From contig OZ020305.1 in the NCBI GenBank assembly GCA_963971305.1, positions 43,473,717 through 43,537,716 on the forward strand: a DNA stretch of 64,000 nt, written 5' to 3'. Source of the DNA: Arcuatula senhousia (taxonomy: Eukaryota; Mollusca; Bivalvia; Mytilida; Mytilidae). A program made the translations under genes and the position numbers. The notes under the pieces were generated by a model. That model saw only the letters and a program-made list of their open reading frames with translations. It searched no databases and had not been told where the DNA came from. Below, one piece after another: positions 42,876-54,356 of this stretch. Within the stretch, counting starts at the first letter, position 1; every line of letters starts with the position of its first letter.

Positions 42876-44196
42876 CAAGAGGCTCCCAGGAGCCTGAATC
42901 GCTCACCTGGTCTTAATGTCAACCCTTTGAAGACTTTTGTATAGCTAAATGAGCTGAAAATTTAAGCAATAAAAAGCGTTTCTCTATCTGCAATAGTTTT
43001 CATTCCAAAGCAAAAAACACTATTTTTCACCTTTAAAGGGCCATAACCCCTTAAAGGGGTCATCTGACAACTTCGACCCTAAAAAGACTTTTGTAGAGCT
43101 AATTAAGCTGAACATTTAAGCAAGCAACATCTTTTCTCTATCTGCAAATGTTTTCTTTCTTTAGGCCAAAAACACTATTTTGCCTTTAAGGGGCCGTAAC
43201 CACTATAAGGGGTCATCTGGCAACATTGACCCTATGGAAACTTTTGTAGAGCTAAATGAGCTGAACATTTAAGCAAGCAACAACTTTTCTCTATCTGCAA
43301 TAGTTTTCAATCTATAGGCCAAAACACCATTTTTTGCCTTTAAGGGGCTGTAACCCCTATAGGGGGTCATCTGACAACTTTAACCCTATGGAGACTTGTA
43401 TAGAGCTGAATGAGCTGAACATTTAAGCAAGCAACAGCTTCTCTCTATCTGCAATAGTTTTCATTCTATAGGCCAAAAACTCTATTTTTTGCCTTTAAGG
43501 GGCCATAACCCCTATAAGGGGTCATCTGACAACTTTAACCCTATGGAGACTTTTGTAGAGCTAAATGAGCTGAACATTTAAGCAAGCAACAGCTTTTCTC
43601 TATCTGCAATAGTTTTCATTCTATAGGCCAAAAACTCTATTTTTTGCCTTTAAGGGGCCATAACCCCTATAAGGGCTCATCTGACAACTTTGACCTTATG
43701 AAGACTTTTGTAGAGCTAAATGAGCTGAACATTTAAGCAAGCAACAGCTTCTCTCTATCTGCAATAGTTTTCATTCCATAGGCCAAAAACATGAAAAATG
43801 CTATTTTTCACCTTTAAGGGGCCGTAACTCCCATAAGGGGTCATCTGACAACTTCGACTCAATGGAGACTTTTGTAGAGCTTTTGATGCTGAAGCAGTAG
43901 CGTGGCATCAGATTTCATCTATCTCTTATACTTTTTGATTTACAAGCCAAAAACAGTAGTCTGACCCCCCTGGTCTATTTTTAGCAACGGCGGCCATGTT
44001 TTTCGACGAATCAAAAATCCCCACATCAGTTCTGTTGGGGTACCCTAAAGTACCACCAGACCAAATTTGGTTTGAATCTGTGCAGCCGTTTCAGAGGAGA
44101 AGAAGTTTGAAGAAAAGTTAACGACGACGGACGACGACGACGACGACGGACGCCAAGTGATGGCAATAGCTCACATGGCCTTTGGCCAGGTGAGCT
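42876..44196 (-). mobile_element. Helentron-like element, family lambda, with 153 bp repeats
   Basis: Minus strand: 5' end CAGCTCACCTGGCC folding with GGCCATGTGAGCT, then (GTC)n. There are six internal units of 153-155 bp (plus-strand landmark GAGCTGAACATTTAAGCAAG near 43259, 43412, 43566 and 43721). It ends GACCAGGTGAGCG, the complement of the 5' arm, hairpin AGGCTCC-TG-GGAGCCT and CTTG before TTTAAT. This is the same order of parts as kappa and the 17-41 kb elements. Non-coding. Confidence 0.65.
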
Positions 44197-45197
44197 GAAA
44201 ACGAGTGCTTGCGGATGTAAACAAGAAAGTGCTTAACTGATCAACAACATAATAATTTTGACTAAAATATACTCAATTGAAGGTGCAACATGGTAATAAT
44301 GGAAATATCATAGCATTTGAAATATGTCAGCAAAATAATAGTTTATTTTACGTAGCGATGATTTATATTATATTTTGCTCATAAACTACAGAATCTACTT
44401 TCAATTCAATTTGAAATACAAGATATACAATCAATCTTCAAGAATTACCTCGTTTAATACCTCCCAAAAATGTATTGTTTAATGGCATTTTTTCAGAAAC
44501 AATTCCGTTTATTACTACTGATCAGAATGTTAATACGAAGCCTTTATTACATTTTCTCCACCATCAATTCTATTATCTCACCCCTCCACCTTTAGCATCA
44601 ATCACTGATGCCCAAACTACCAAAAGATAACGTAGTATTTGACTTTTCCATTACCATGTTTTCTGAAGTAAACGGTTCTCTTCATGTTTTGTCAGGAACT
44701 TTTCCATAATAAATACTTTTTTCTATCAGCTCATGTGGCAAGTTGCAAATCGAAAAGGAAAAAGATATCGTACCCTGTCACGGAATTAAATCCGATTCCG
44801 TCAAAGGAAATGTAAAAATATGCTAAGGAAATAATATCCTTGGTGTCAATAGCTTATTTAATTTTCTATTGAATGTCTTGAAGTTGACTTGGTAAAGCCG
44901 GAATCATACCAACGGGAATATACCAAGTCATCATGCGGTCATTTGTTCTATTCTATTATCTTAATCATGTTTTTGCCCTTCAATAATTAAACATAAATAT
45001 ACGAAAAACAGAAAACATTTCAATAAATTATCCTGTTTTTCATACTTAACTAATATATTCTAGTGGACTAAAAGAAAGTTTTTAAAGAGATGTGTTTTGC
45101 GAGAGATGTACGGCTTATCATTAGATAAATGGTCTAAAATCGTTGATGTATTCGGGTGTGTTTGAATGTAATTGTAATCATGTGGAAAGAAAAGAAA
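44197..45197. other. Intergenic sequence, no gene seen
   Basis: AT-rich; no exon, RNA gene or repeat recognised. Confidence 0.55.
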
Positions 45198-45531
45198 AAG
45201 GGAGATACGGTGGTGTAGTGGTTAACGCGTCGGGCTACTAACACCAAGGTTCGTGGTTCGATCCTTGTCCCGGGTTTAAACGAACTTTCCGACTCTCTCT
45301 TGACACCATTTGGGATGATGGCCTCAAGGAACGATGGTAGTCCTTCGGAAGGGTCGAAAAAAGGTTGTCCTGTGTATGTGGAGAGCAACACCCTATGCCA
45401 TTAAATATCCCTTTGCAGAGTTCGATGAGAGTAGGCTCAATGGAGGCCGCTACAAAGTTCACACTCGCAAACTGATCTACATAAGCATTAAGCTTGTTTC
45501 CCAATGCAGGGTAAATAAATATGTTTAAACT
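45198..45531 (+). mobile_element. tRNA-derived SINE with 12 bp target duplication
   Basis: The head resembles a tRNA: TGGTGTAGTGGTTAACGCG (A-box region, about 45211-45229) and GGTTCGATCC (B box, 45255-45264), an internal RNA polymerase III promoter. The body continues to a short TAAATAAATA tail. It is flanked by AAAGAAAAGAAA at 45186-45197 and 45532-45543, a perfect 12 bp duplication, so the insertion is intact and fairly recent. Confidence 0.85.
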
Positions 45532-45659
45532 AAAGAAAAGAAACACTTAACTTTAGGTAAAAGACAACATGAATAAGTCAATAACGCAAAGTTAAACGAG
45601 TGTGACGTTTCTGTTAATATGCTATGTAGCAAGCAGTAACTGTTTACTCTTGTGTTATA

Positions 45660-45815
45660 GGACTACATTATGGTTTGCAGTCAGGTTTTCTGCATTTTAG
45701 CCTGACGACTCCGGCATTCATTATGACAGGGCTGTCTCATTCAACTTCATGGAGTACACATCCCAGTTGCTTTGTGAGTAAAGCTCGATCTAGGTCGTGA
45801 GAGGAGGCAGCACGT
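45660..45815 (-). mobile_element. Qa retroposon fragment
   Basis: The plus strand reads CTACATTATGGTTTGCAGTC, CCTGACGACTCCGGCATTCA and CACATCCCAGTTGCTTTGTG, diverged complement of Qa positions near 9690-9770. Confidence 0.6.
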
Positions 45816-46690
45816 TAGCTACAATTATGTAGCTAGTAGCACATGTAATCAATACAGACAGCATGGTCAAAAGAAACACGAAAAAAATAAAAGCAATATG
45901 GAAGACAAAAGTGTCGGCATATTGAAAAGTCAAAGACAAACAGGTAGATAGTATAAATAGCAATAGAAAAGCATGTATAAACTATGAAACTGAAATAAAG
46001 ATTGGAGGCAGAAAAAAAATCCTCATCTTCCAAGAGAACAATCCGGGATATCGTGCATAGACCTACCAATGCCTTACATAATTTGTAAATGTCTTCTGTA
46101 GAGATAACATGCGCGAAGAAATATTATCTGATCATGCCATATCTTTTCCATTTTTTTTTTGTATTTCATCCCAAATGGTGCACCTTCCTCAATTTATCTT
46201 TTTGTATGATAAAATGACGAAAACATCCATGTCAATAAAACACAATATGTATGTCACATTTTAAGAAAAATGTAATTGTTTCAGAATAATGTGTCGAAAT
46301 TCCATTTTCTCTTACAAACAACGACACTTAGTGACCTCCACTAACTAAATTAGTCACCCTTATATGATGCTACTTTCAAGCCTTAAGTGAAAAAATTTTG
46401 CTCAAAGGAGACCTTAAACTCTTAATAGTCTAAGCAGGTGATAATGGATGGTCATGTTGACTAATAACGTAGAAATAATTGGTCTGAATTATGTTATAGT
46501 ACTTTATCACAGACACGAAATGGTCGAAAACATAAAAGATTTAGGTTGTGTATGTTGAAGAAATAACTCAATGTCACGATTTTTTTTAAAGTTATGTATT
46601 TAAATAAATAAACTAAAAATAAGCGTTTTTTTCCGAGATGGGCGTAGTCGTAATCAAGATTATACAGAGCCTTTTTTTATAACCAGTATA
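45816..46690. other. Intergenic sequence, no gene seen
   Basis: AT-rich; nothing recognisable. Confidence 0.5.
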
Positions 46691-47050
46691 TTAAAACAAC
46701 TGCAAGTAGCATATTATGTAAACGATTAAAAGTATCTGTTCCCACATGAACAACGTACTATATAAATTTGACTTTAAGTTATCTATCGCATGCGGTTTCT
46801 TATTAGGGAACATGTACATTTTTAGAGGAAACTTGAATCCATGAAGGAAACTATTTTGTAGTGCATGAACACGGAGACAGACCAACGACTTATGCAGGAA
46901 GGGTTCTGTTTGCCCCGTAGGAACACTTTTTGCTTCCAAGCATTGGATCAAGCATGAAACAAATGTACCATTTAGGCTTACCATTATGTAATGAATATCA
47001 ATGTGTCTAGTCTTGGATTTTGTTGAAATGAATATCGATTCAATAGACAT
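46691..47050 (-). pseudogene. Possible Ty1/copia RNase H fragment
   Basis: The minus-strand frame starts MSIESIFISTKSKTRHIDIH and continues to VPTGQTEPFLHKSL. The K-TRHIDI-Y block followed about 30 residues later by VPT...KSL resembles the end of copia-type RNase H (..HIDI.YH..., ..V.T...AD.LTK.L). The usual Ala-Asp before the last motif is absent. No flanking LTR was recognised. Alternatively a chance open frame. Confidence 0.35.
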
Positions 47051-48359
47051 AGTTCAATGCTGGTATTCTGGAATTAAAATGGCTTAAAGTATTTGTGGAG
47101 AAACCTTATTCTTACTGTGAAACATAGTTTCAAAGTATACAATGACGAATGGTTATCTCAATGCAGGGATATAAACGACCCTAAAGTTTTGTCACGAAAA
47201 GAATCAATAGAACAATTAGAACTTTGAAATTACGTTACGCTGCGACGATTATGGGTTTTTATCTTCAATTAATATTCTTTTCTGCTTCTCAAAGTTAATT
47301 TTTATCAAAGAGAAAATATGAATGTTTTAGATACGCAAATGAGTATTTATATCAAATAGGGAAAGAAAAATGTAAAATAGTTCTTAACGGCCCTTTAATT
47401 AGATCAGAAAACTTTTATATAACGTTTTTAGATAGTTTGACAGTAATTACAGTTTCGTTCCGTACAATGCATTTCTCTGACATTAAAACAAGTATAAAAG
47501 AAACATTTATGGTAACGGCGACAATTATCGCAGCGAACCATAATTAAAATCTTGATGATACATCGATATACAATAAAATCAGTGTAATAATGCAGCAAAA
47601 CATTACTATTTATCTTTTCATTTCTCATCGTTTGTATTCAATGTGATCTATGGTCACTCAATAAAAACCAATTATTCCGTTAGAAATATTCATGCATATA
47701 TTATGTCACTGAGATTTGGTAATTTTTAGCGACTATCTGATGATTGTCTCAGATTTCATTTCTCGTTTGACACGTGTCAGGCTTTAAAAGTTGTTTCTTT
47801 TTTATAAATAAGCAGGAACAAACCTTATGACAAAAAGACAAAATTTAAACCACGAAGAAAAGCACAACACGTTGTTTATTGGAGTTTTAAGTTTTTTGTA
47901 ATATTTGTTGTGTTGGGTGTTCGCCAGGTGCCTTTTAAGTGAATGTTCACTTACTTTCTTATACATTTCAGACTTTTGACGACGTTTGAATGCCACATTG
48001 GTACCACTTTCATTTTCCAAGTTCGGTAATTTTGTTATTACAATGTACCTTTATTCTAACAACAAAACACTCAAAAACAACACAACCGCAATCAATTAAT
48101 CATGCAGTGAAAAATGGGAGGAACTCACGTTCAAACAAAAGTAAACTCTGGTGCTCTAAAAGGTCAACAGTTCCTGGCTGATGCAACCCACACTTTGGAA
48201 GTGTGTCTTGTAAAGGATGGCATACAAAAAATATAAACTGTAGACTACTTGTATCACAATATATGCATAGGTAGTAAAAAAACTATTTCGAAATTGACTT
48301 CACAAATGGAACGTTTAAATGTGGTTTATATATGTATGAAATGTAAAGGAAAACTACCC
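47051..48359. other. Intergenic sequence with a small family P fragment
   Basis: AAGTTCGGTAATTTTGTTAT at 48020 followed by ACCTTTATT is a family P remnant (minus). No gene recognised in the rest. Confidence 0.45.
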
Positions 48360-49140
48360 TCACATGTTATCTTGTAGTTTGATTGATACTGTCGTAAAAA
48401 TCAATACAAGACATTGGTAAGTCTTTGATAGTTTTGAATTTGCCGTTCTGTTACATGTAGATACAAAAGGTTCAGTATCTTTAAGATTACTGTGGGCTCC
48501 CCATATCTCACATCCGTATAATATGATTGGACTAATTAATGTATCAAAGAGTTTTTCTAACAATTTGCAAGGGTTGTCTAATCCTAGTGTTTTCTTTATT
48601 TTGAACCATTCTTTACGGCCTTTCTCCATTACCAGTGTATTTAAGTGTTATACCAAGGTAACAATAAGACTTAACAGTTTCGATTACAGTGCCATTGATT
48701 TTAAAGCTATTTAAAATAAGTTTTGCCATTAGAATATTAAAAATGATAACTTTTGATTTTTGATTATTTACTTCTAATTTCCAGGATGAACAAAAATCAC
48801 TTAATAAATCTAGCGACTTTTGTAGTCCGCTTTCGGGTGAGTGAGTGAGTTGGTGTTTTACGCCCGTGCAACGCTATATAGGTTATTTACAGGCGATGAA
48901 CATGAAAAGGATGATAAAATGAACATGAAATGATGATGATAAATGAAATATGGGGGTGGGGAGGGACACAAAGGACCGGTAAATTTTGAAGAACCACAGG
49001 AAAAGGGGAGAGGTGGGTAGGGACGGAATTCGGTATTCGAAAGTAATATGATATCGTCTGCATATAAAAGAGAAGAAATTGAAGCATTTCCTATTTTAAT
49101 TTGGTCCACTTGGGTTTTGTTGAGTTTAGTGACCAGTTCA
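48360..49140 (-). pseudogene. Non-LTR retrotransposon (LINE) reverse transcriptase fragment
   Basis: On the minus strand, SISSLLYADDIILLSNTE contains the YADD catalytic motif (49053-49064). After an inserted retroposon (48837-49028) the frame resumes with LQKSLDLLSDFCSSWKLEVN, then SYCYLGITLKYTGNG and, in another frame, ILYGCEIWG. This order (YADD, then WKLEVN, then YLGI, then YG.EIW) is the palm-thumb region of jockey/CR1-type LINE reverse transcriptases. Stops and a frameshift show it is dead. Upstream palm motifs and the endonuclease are absent. Confidence 0.8.
48837..49028 (-). mobile_element. Qb retroposon inserted in the LINE, 5 bp duplication
   Basis: A 5'-truncated Qb of 192 bp ending in (ACTC)n. 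TTCGG lies on both sides (48832-48836 and 49029-49033). Removing the insert and one TTCGG makes the LINE frame continuous across the YADD region, which fixes both edges exactly. Confidence 0.85.
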
Positions 49141-49816
49141 CATTAACCTGGAACTTTTAGTCCGTACCCGGTTGACAAATGCTAGGGCGACAAAACTTCT
49201 TGTGATTCTGACATCGATTGGTGTTGAGCCCACAGAGCAACCAAAGTGTGTACTTCAGGTGGCTTAATAAGGTGACACTCGTCCGCAGGGGTTGTCAGGT
49301 TTATAAGATGGAAATCCTGATTGCAGACCATAGTGGACCAACGTGTATGGAGAGTGCAACGCTCTATGCGCGTAAAGGTCCCCTTTTGACCGCAAAGTAA
49401 TGCAACACATTGACAAAATTTTCCGCCCCTACCCACCTCTACCTTGTTCCAGTGGTCCTAAAATTTAATGTTACTTTTTTCACCATCCCACACCTCTTAT
49501 TTTTCTCCATTGCATGTTTGTTCTTTGACTTTGTATAACCTATATAGTGCATCCTCGGAAACCCAGAGGTTCTTCTCTCGCTTACTAATTCATCAAGAAT
49601 CACTCATCCTTTCATAAATTATTCATTCATCATGAATGGGTAATCAAGAGAATTACCCCTGGGTTTCCAAGGGTTCTTCTCTCGCTTACTCATTCATCAT
49701 GAATCACTCATCCTTTCATAAACTATTAATTCATATTAAATGGATAAGCGAGAGAAGAACCCCTGGGTTTCCGAGGATGATATAGTGTTGCGGGGCGTAA
49801 AACACCAACTCTCACT
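49141..49816 (+). mobile_element. Qb retroposon carrying a MITE
   Basis: Diverged Qb from about 49160 (TCCGTACCCGGTTGACAAAT, CCACAGAGCAACCAAAGTGT) to the tail GGCGTAAAACACCAACTCTC at about 49796-49816. It is interrupted at CTATATAGTG by the MITE 49550-49779. Confidence 0.7.
49550..49779. mobile_element. Palindromic MITE copy 3, 8 bp duplication
   Basis: Ends CATCCTCGGAAACCCAGAGG and CCTGGGTTTCCGAGGATG. Flanks ATATAGTG at 49542-49549 and 49780-49787. Internally it has extra partial arms, so it may be a MITE inserted in a MITE. Confidence 0.85.
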
Positions 49817-50123
49817 TTTGTTGTAAGCCAGATTGATATACTTTAATTACTCCGATTAACGATTTTATTCAGTGATTTGTATATTTGTCGATAGTTCATT
49901 GCTCATATTAATGGTTATCTTTTAGTTTATGATATGAGAAGTTATATTCCCTTTCTTCAACGAAACATTTTCTTTCAAAATGCCAAATTTGATATTCTTC
50001 TGATGTAAGTATCATCCACCATTAGATTGGTGGACCTATAAATCTTTATAATCAAAGAGTTCCTGGATAAAAGTATTATCGAACATAAATGCAAAAACAA
50101 GTTATTCTTTGACAGTTTTGAGT
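49817..50123. other. Intergenic sequence, no gene seen
   Basis: Nothing recognised. Confidence 0.5.
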
Positions 50124-50480
50124 TCACATGAAAAGCCTGCAGCTGTAAAGTGAATAACATACTTTTCTTGTACACGTCTCTCTACTTGCTATAATGATAT
50201 CGTTATATTTCAGAATGCTTCGCTTCTGTAGAATGTCTGGTTCGATGATGACTTTTGTCAGTAGTAGTATGTCATTGGCTGGGGATGTCCATGATATATT
50301 GTCTATTTCACATATTATAGTTGATTTCAGTTCACTCAAGTACTCTTTAGTGTATGTCTGGAGCTCGTTACACCTAATGATGAAGTGACAAGTATCTTCT
50401 GCTTCAATCTGGCAGAGCGGGCATGTGGGACTGACTTTGTTGTCCTTGTCCTTCGATATTAATTGATGGGAGCAAGTTGC
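50124..50480 (-). pseudogene. LINE C-terminal fragment with CCHC motif
   Basis: The minus-strand frame reads KVSPTCPLCQIEAEDTCHFI then IRCNELQTYTKEYLSELKS, giving C-x2-C-x8-H-x4-C, the zinc-binding motif common at the C-terminus of CR1/jockey-type LINE proteins. It ends about 70 residues later at 50124. It lies upstream, in minus-strand terms, of the RT fragment at 48360-49140, so it belongs to a different LINE copy. Confidence 0.65.
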
Positions 50481-51991
50481 TGTGTGTCAATTTTAAATTT
50501 TGTGATTTTTCTTACCTTTTAAAAGATTGAGTTCAATAGTTGATTGCTGAAAGTGACCAATTAAAATTCAAAAACCAGTTTAAATCCATTTTGATTTATT
50601 AGATAAACTTTTCGACTGACCAGAAGAGCAAAGAAAATCACGGGAAGTGAGGAATTTCAATTTTTAAAACAATTGTATATTCCATATATTTGATTTTGTT
50701 TTAGATAAGAAATTATGTTTTCTTCTTTCTGAAGCAGGTACCTATTGTTTTTTAGTTGCTATAATGAATGAATTTGAAAATATCTTTTTAAATCTTTTTT
50801 TAAATATTTACAACCACAAAAAGGAAACCGTACAAGTATTTATCTTATGGATCCTTGGTTAATTGATTTATTCTAGATAAGATAACGTAATCCCAAGTCT
50901 ACTACTTTCAAGGGATAACGAAACCCTCTGTCTACTACGTTCCTGTGAACGAAGCCGACTGAGGGTTACGTTATTGCATTTAAGTTTATTCAGCCAACTC
51001 AGAATTAAGATATACGAAATAACTTGATCGCAATGAACCTTGTGAAAGTATATTGCATAAATAAAATATATCTGTATATGCATGTAATACAAGAACGACT
51101 TAATTCCAAATTGGGCAAAGAAAGCATTACAAAATGCAACTTAACGACCTCCTTAGAGAACAAATTCTGGTCATAATAGTCATTTTCCCGCAACGCAAAA
51201 TATCTCAAAATAACTTGTTCAAATATCAAAGGTTTTGACGAATGCATGAATAATAATCGTATAAATGACTTAAAAGGGATAATTCAAACGCAGAAACAAC
51301 CGATTTCTTGCAGAGAACATCCCCAGTTTAGTACATACAATATGCATTATTCATTTCCTGGTGTAATGATGGCGATTTATCAATAAAACACAGTTGCAAT
51401 GTATCCTGGAAACAAAATAAAATCAGTTGATTTATTTAAATGTTATTGAACTGAAATGAAATTTAATATTTATAAAATAATGAATAAATCAAAATTCAAT
51501 GAAATTGAATTTCATTGATATATTTTAACATCCTGATTTAATGCCCGAAGACTTACGATTGATATGTTGTTTTTACTCTGTATTTTTTATTCAACATTAA
51601 ACCCGTTTTAAACTTTCTTGGGTCCCTCAAAATTAATCAACGTTTAATACATATGCTTCTGTTCTGAAGTGAATTAAAAACGTCTGTAAATGTGAATGTT
51701 ATTGCCATTCTAAAAATTATATAACATGCAAGTACTACGAGTCGGAGTCGGTGAATAAAGGTAAAACTCTCTGATGGCTTGTTTTAGGCCGTAAGGCTAT
51801 ATAATGAGAATGACTTTATCCGATTTGATATCATTTAACATAGGAGTTGAGATGACTGGCATTAGCCTCGTTTCAACTAATAGGAAGTCATAATATAAGG
51901 AGGTTGATCACAGATATTAGAGAGTATATTGATGAAAATGAAAAAAAAATCGTTTGAAATAGACGAGGCTCATTGGTCCCTTTTGTAGTTA
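50481..51991. other. AT-rich intergenic with one small inverted repeat
   Basis: ATAACGTAATCCC (50880) and GGGTTACGTTAT (50972-50983) form about 12 bp inverted ends of a roughly 105 bp segment, possibly a tiny MITE. No gene recognised. Confidence 0.45.
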
Positions 51992-52255
51992 GGCTTGGAT
52001 CGCCGAGTCGTCTAAGACGCTGGTTTAAAATACGACACTATTGATCACTTCTTAGGTGGTGTTCGGGTCCCGCTTTTAATTTACAAAAACGGGACTTCCC
52101 CACTTGCATGTGATTTGCATGGTTTGTCATTTACCTGCCAAAGGTCGGTGGTCTTCTCCGGGTACTCCGGTTTCCTCCACCAATATAACTGACCACCTTA
52201 CATGGCCCAGGTACGTCGATAAAGGGCGTTAAATACCAACACACACTCACATACG
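51992..52255 (+). mobile_element. tRNA-derived SINE with conserved core and LINE-like tail
   Basis: Head GGATCGCCGAGTCGTCTAAG (A-box region) and GTTCGGGTCCC (B box, about 52061-52071). Core CTCCGGGTACTCCGGTTTCC followed by TCCACC, a segment conserved among many invertebrate tRNA-SINEs. The tail GGGCGTTAAATACCAACACA then CACTCAC resembles the Qb tail. No target duplication was identified. Confidence 0.8.
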
Positions 52256-53169
52256 TGTTTTGAAAAGACAAGTTACACCATGATTTCTTTTTTATCTGCT
52301 GAATATACTTTCTTGATCTGGTTCATCGGAACAAAATTTGAACAAAGCTCTTAGTGAGATATTTGCTTTAGACAACAAACATACATATCTTGAGCTACTA
52401 CACTTTAATTTGAGTCGGACAGTTTTATGGGGGTATAATACAATATTTGAAAATTAAACACCTCAAAATGGACTCAGAATTAAATGAAGGAGTTTAACAG
52501 TGTGATTTAATAAAAAATAATTAAATGAAAGATAGGAAATTCTTTTTATAGAAATTTGTGGAATAATTAAATTATAAGTAATTCGCTTTATTTCTCAAAT
52601 TTCATTACTTTTCTCATCGTATTTTATCAATATGATTTGGACAGTCATGATATTATTATTGAATGTTCCAAATAGGAGGACTAAATCAATATATAGCTAT
52701 AAGACCCTAAGTGCTGTTTAGCTAGAACGGTTATTGCTCAACCATCTGTAATTTCTTTCCCGTTATTTGATTACGACAAGAAAACGTCAGTAATGAACCA
52801 ACAAAACGGTAAAACCTTCGACTAACGCCAGTCGGAGTAGCGATTAATGCTTTTTGACTTTTGTCTCTTTTCGTATTATTCTTAATGAATTATTGTTTGA
52901 TATTTTTTCTCCTATTTAAAAGACAGACATCCTTGATTTATAGTCCTAGGGAGCATTAATTTCTGTCTTAGATGTTATGACAGCCGTAGAAAAAATGTCA
53001 TGATTAGGGATCACAAGATGATTTATCTTGATTTTGTTGTAGGGCAAAAGCTCGTGGGTATTCGATATTTGTAAATCATCTACAACTTCTTTTCCCCTTT
53101 CTCACATTATTATTATTTAGTGTCTATTTCATTTCCTTATTCCGATCTGGAAAGGAATAGCCAAACCAT
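52256..53169. other. AT-rich intergenic sequence, no gene seen
   Basis: Nothing recognisable on either strand. Confidence 0.5.
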
Positions 53170-53660
53170 GCAGGTACTTGGTGGCGAATAAGGTCACAGC
53201 AGCGCTTAGCTTGTTGGTAAAAGTTCACAAACGAGCGCTCAAAAGTCTTTGACATCAAAGCGACTGGGATATGTGGTCCAGGAGGTACATGCAAAATTGG
53301 ACAACCCTGTCATTATGAACGCTGGGGTCGGCAGGCGTTAATGCAGAAAACATGTAGACAGCTAATAATAGTAGTGCACTGTGTTGACTTTATTGTCGCA
53401 TTCCTCGCACGTTAAAAATAACCTGCTGCAGATCTCCTTAAGAGTAGACCACCTAGGATACCCTTTAAGGAGGATTAATTGTCCGATCTAACCCACCCCT
53501 CCTTTTTCAGTGGCAGTCAAAACTCTCACCCACGCCCACATTTCCCTGCATTTTATCATCATTTTATGTTCATTTTCTCACCGCTTTCGCGTTTATTTTC
53601 CTGATATAGCCTTATTCGTGCTGCTTGGGAGTAAAGCAACAACTAACTAACGAACGAACA
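53170..53660 (+). mobile_element. Qa retroposon, diverged old copy
   Basis: Order of Qa motifs with many changes: GGTGGCGAATAAGGTCACAG, GAGCGCTCAAAAGTC, AACCTGCTGCAGATCTCC, AGCAACAACTAACTAACGAA. Confidence 0.7.
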
Positions 53661-53763
53661 ACGACAGTGATAACCTTGTCGTAAAAGTCAGCGAATGAGA
53701 GCCTGACATTGGATCAAACCGTCACTGCCCCCTTAAAAAGGATGTGTTTCCAATATTGTTGAA

Positions 53764-54356
53764 CCCGTGCGGGTTCCGGGTGGCGAATAGGCCCGCAGCA
53801 GCGCTAAGCTTGTCGGTAAGAGTCCTCTAAAGAGCGCTCAGAAATCTGACATCCGGTCAGGCCGCTTTGCCCACAAAGCGACTGGGATGTGTGCCCCAGG
53901 TGGTTGAATGGGGCAGCCCTGACATCGAGAGATGCGGGGTCGTCAGCATCCTCGGAAACCCAGGGTTTCTTCTCTCGCTTACTCATTCATCATGAGTAAG
54001 CGAGAGAAGAAACCCTGGGTTTCCGAGGATGGGTCGTCAGGCGATAATGCGGCAAACCATAGTGGTGCACCGTGTTGGGAAAAATGTCACGTTCCTCGCA
54101 CGTTAAAGAACCCTGCTGCAGGTCTCGGTAAGAGTAGGACCCGTAGGATCCCCATGCAGGAGGCTAAATTTCCCGTCCCTATCCATTACTCCTTTTTCCA
54201 GTGGCAGTCAAAACTCTCCTACCCGATTGGCCTTGTGTCCCCATTTCCTCCACTTCATCATCATTTCATGTTCATTGTATCACCACTTTCATGTTCATCT
54301 CCCGGATATAGCCAAAATCGTGCTGCTTGGGAGTAAAGCAATAACTAACTAACTTA
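53764..54356 (+). mobile_element. Young Qa retroposon with 14 bp target duplication
   Basis: Starts CCCGTGCGGGTTCCGGGTGG and ends AGCAATAACTAACTAACTTA. Flanked by CCAATATTGTTGAA at 53750-53763 and 54357-54370, a perfect 14 bp duplication. A MITE (53947-54031) sits inside. The variable duplication lengths in family Q (5, 7 and 14 bp) fit LINE-driven retroposition. Confidence 0.9.
53947..54031. mobile_element. Minimal 85 bp palindromic MITE, 9 bp duplication
   Basis: CATCCTCGGAAACCCAGGG...CATGAGTAAGCGAGAGAAG...CCGAGGATG is essentially two complete arms with almost no spacer. GGTCGTCAG flanks it at 53938-53946 and 54032-54040. The uninterrupted site is visible in the Qa copy near 9713-9722. Confidence 0.9.

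Noticed and set aside
45205..45275. Free-standing tRNA gene
   Set aside because: A and B boxes are present, but the sequence is the head of a SINE with a 12 bp target duplication, and acceptor pairing is poor.
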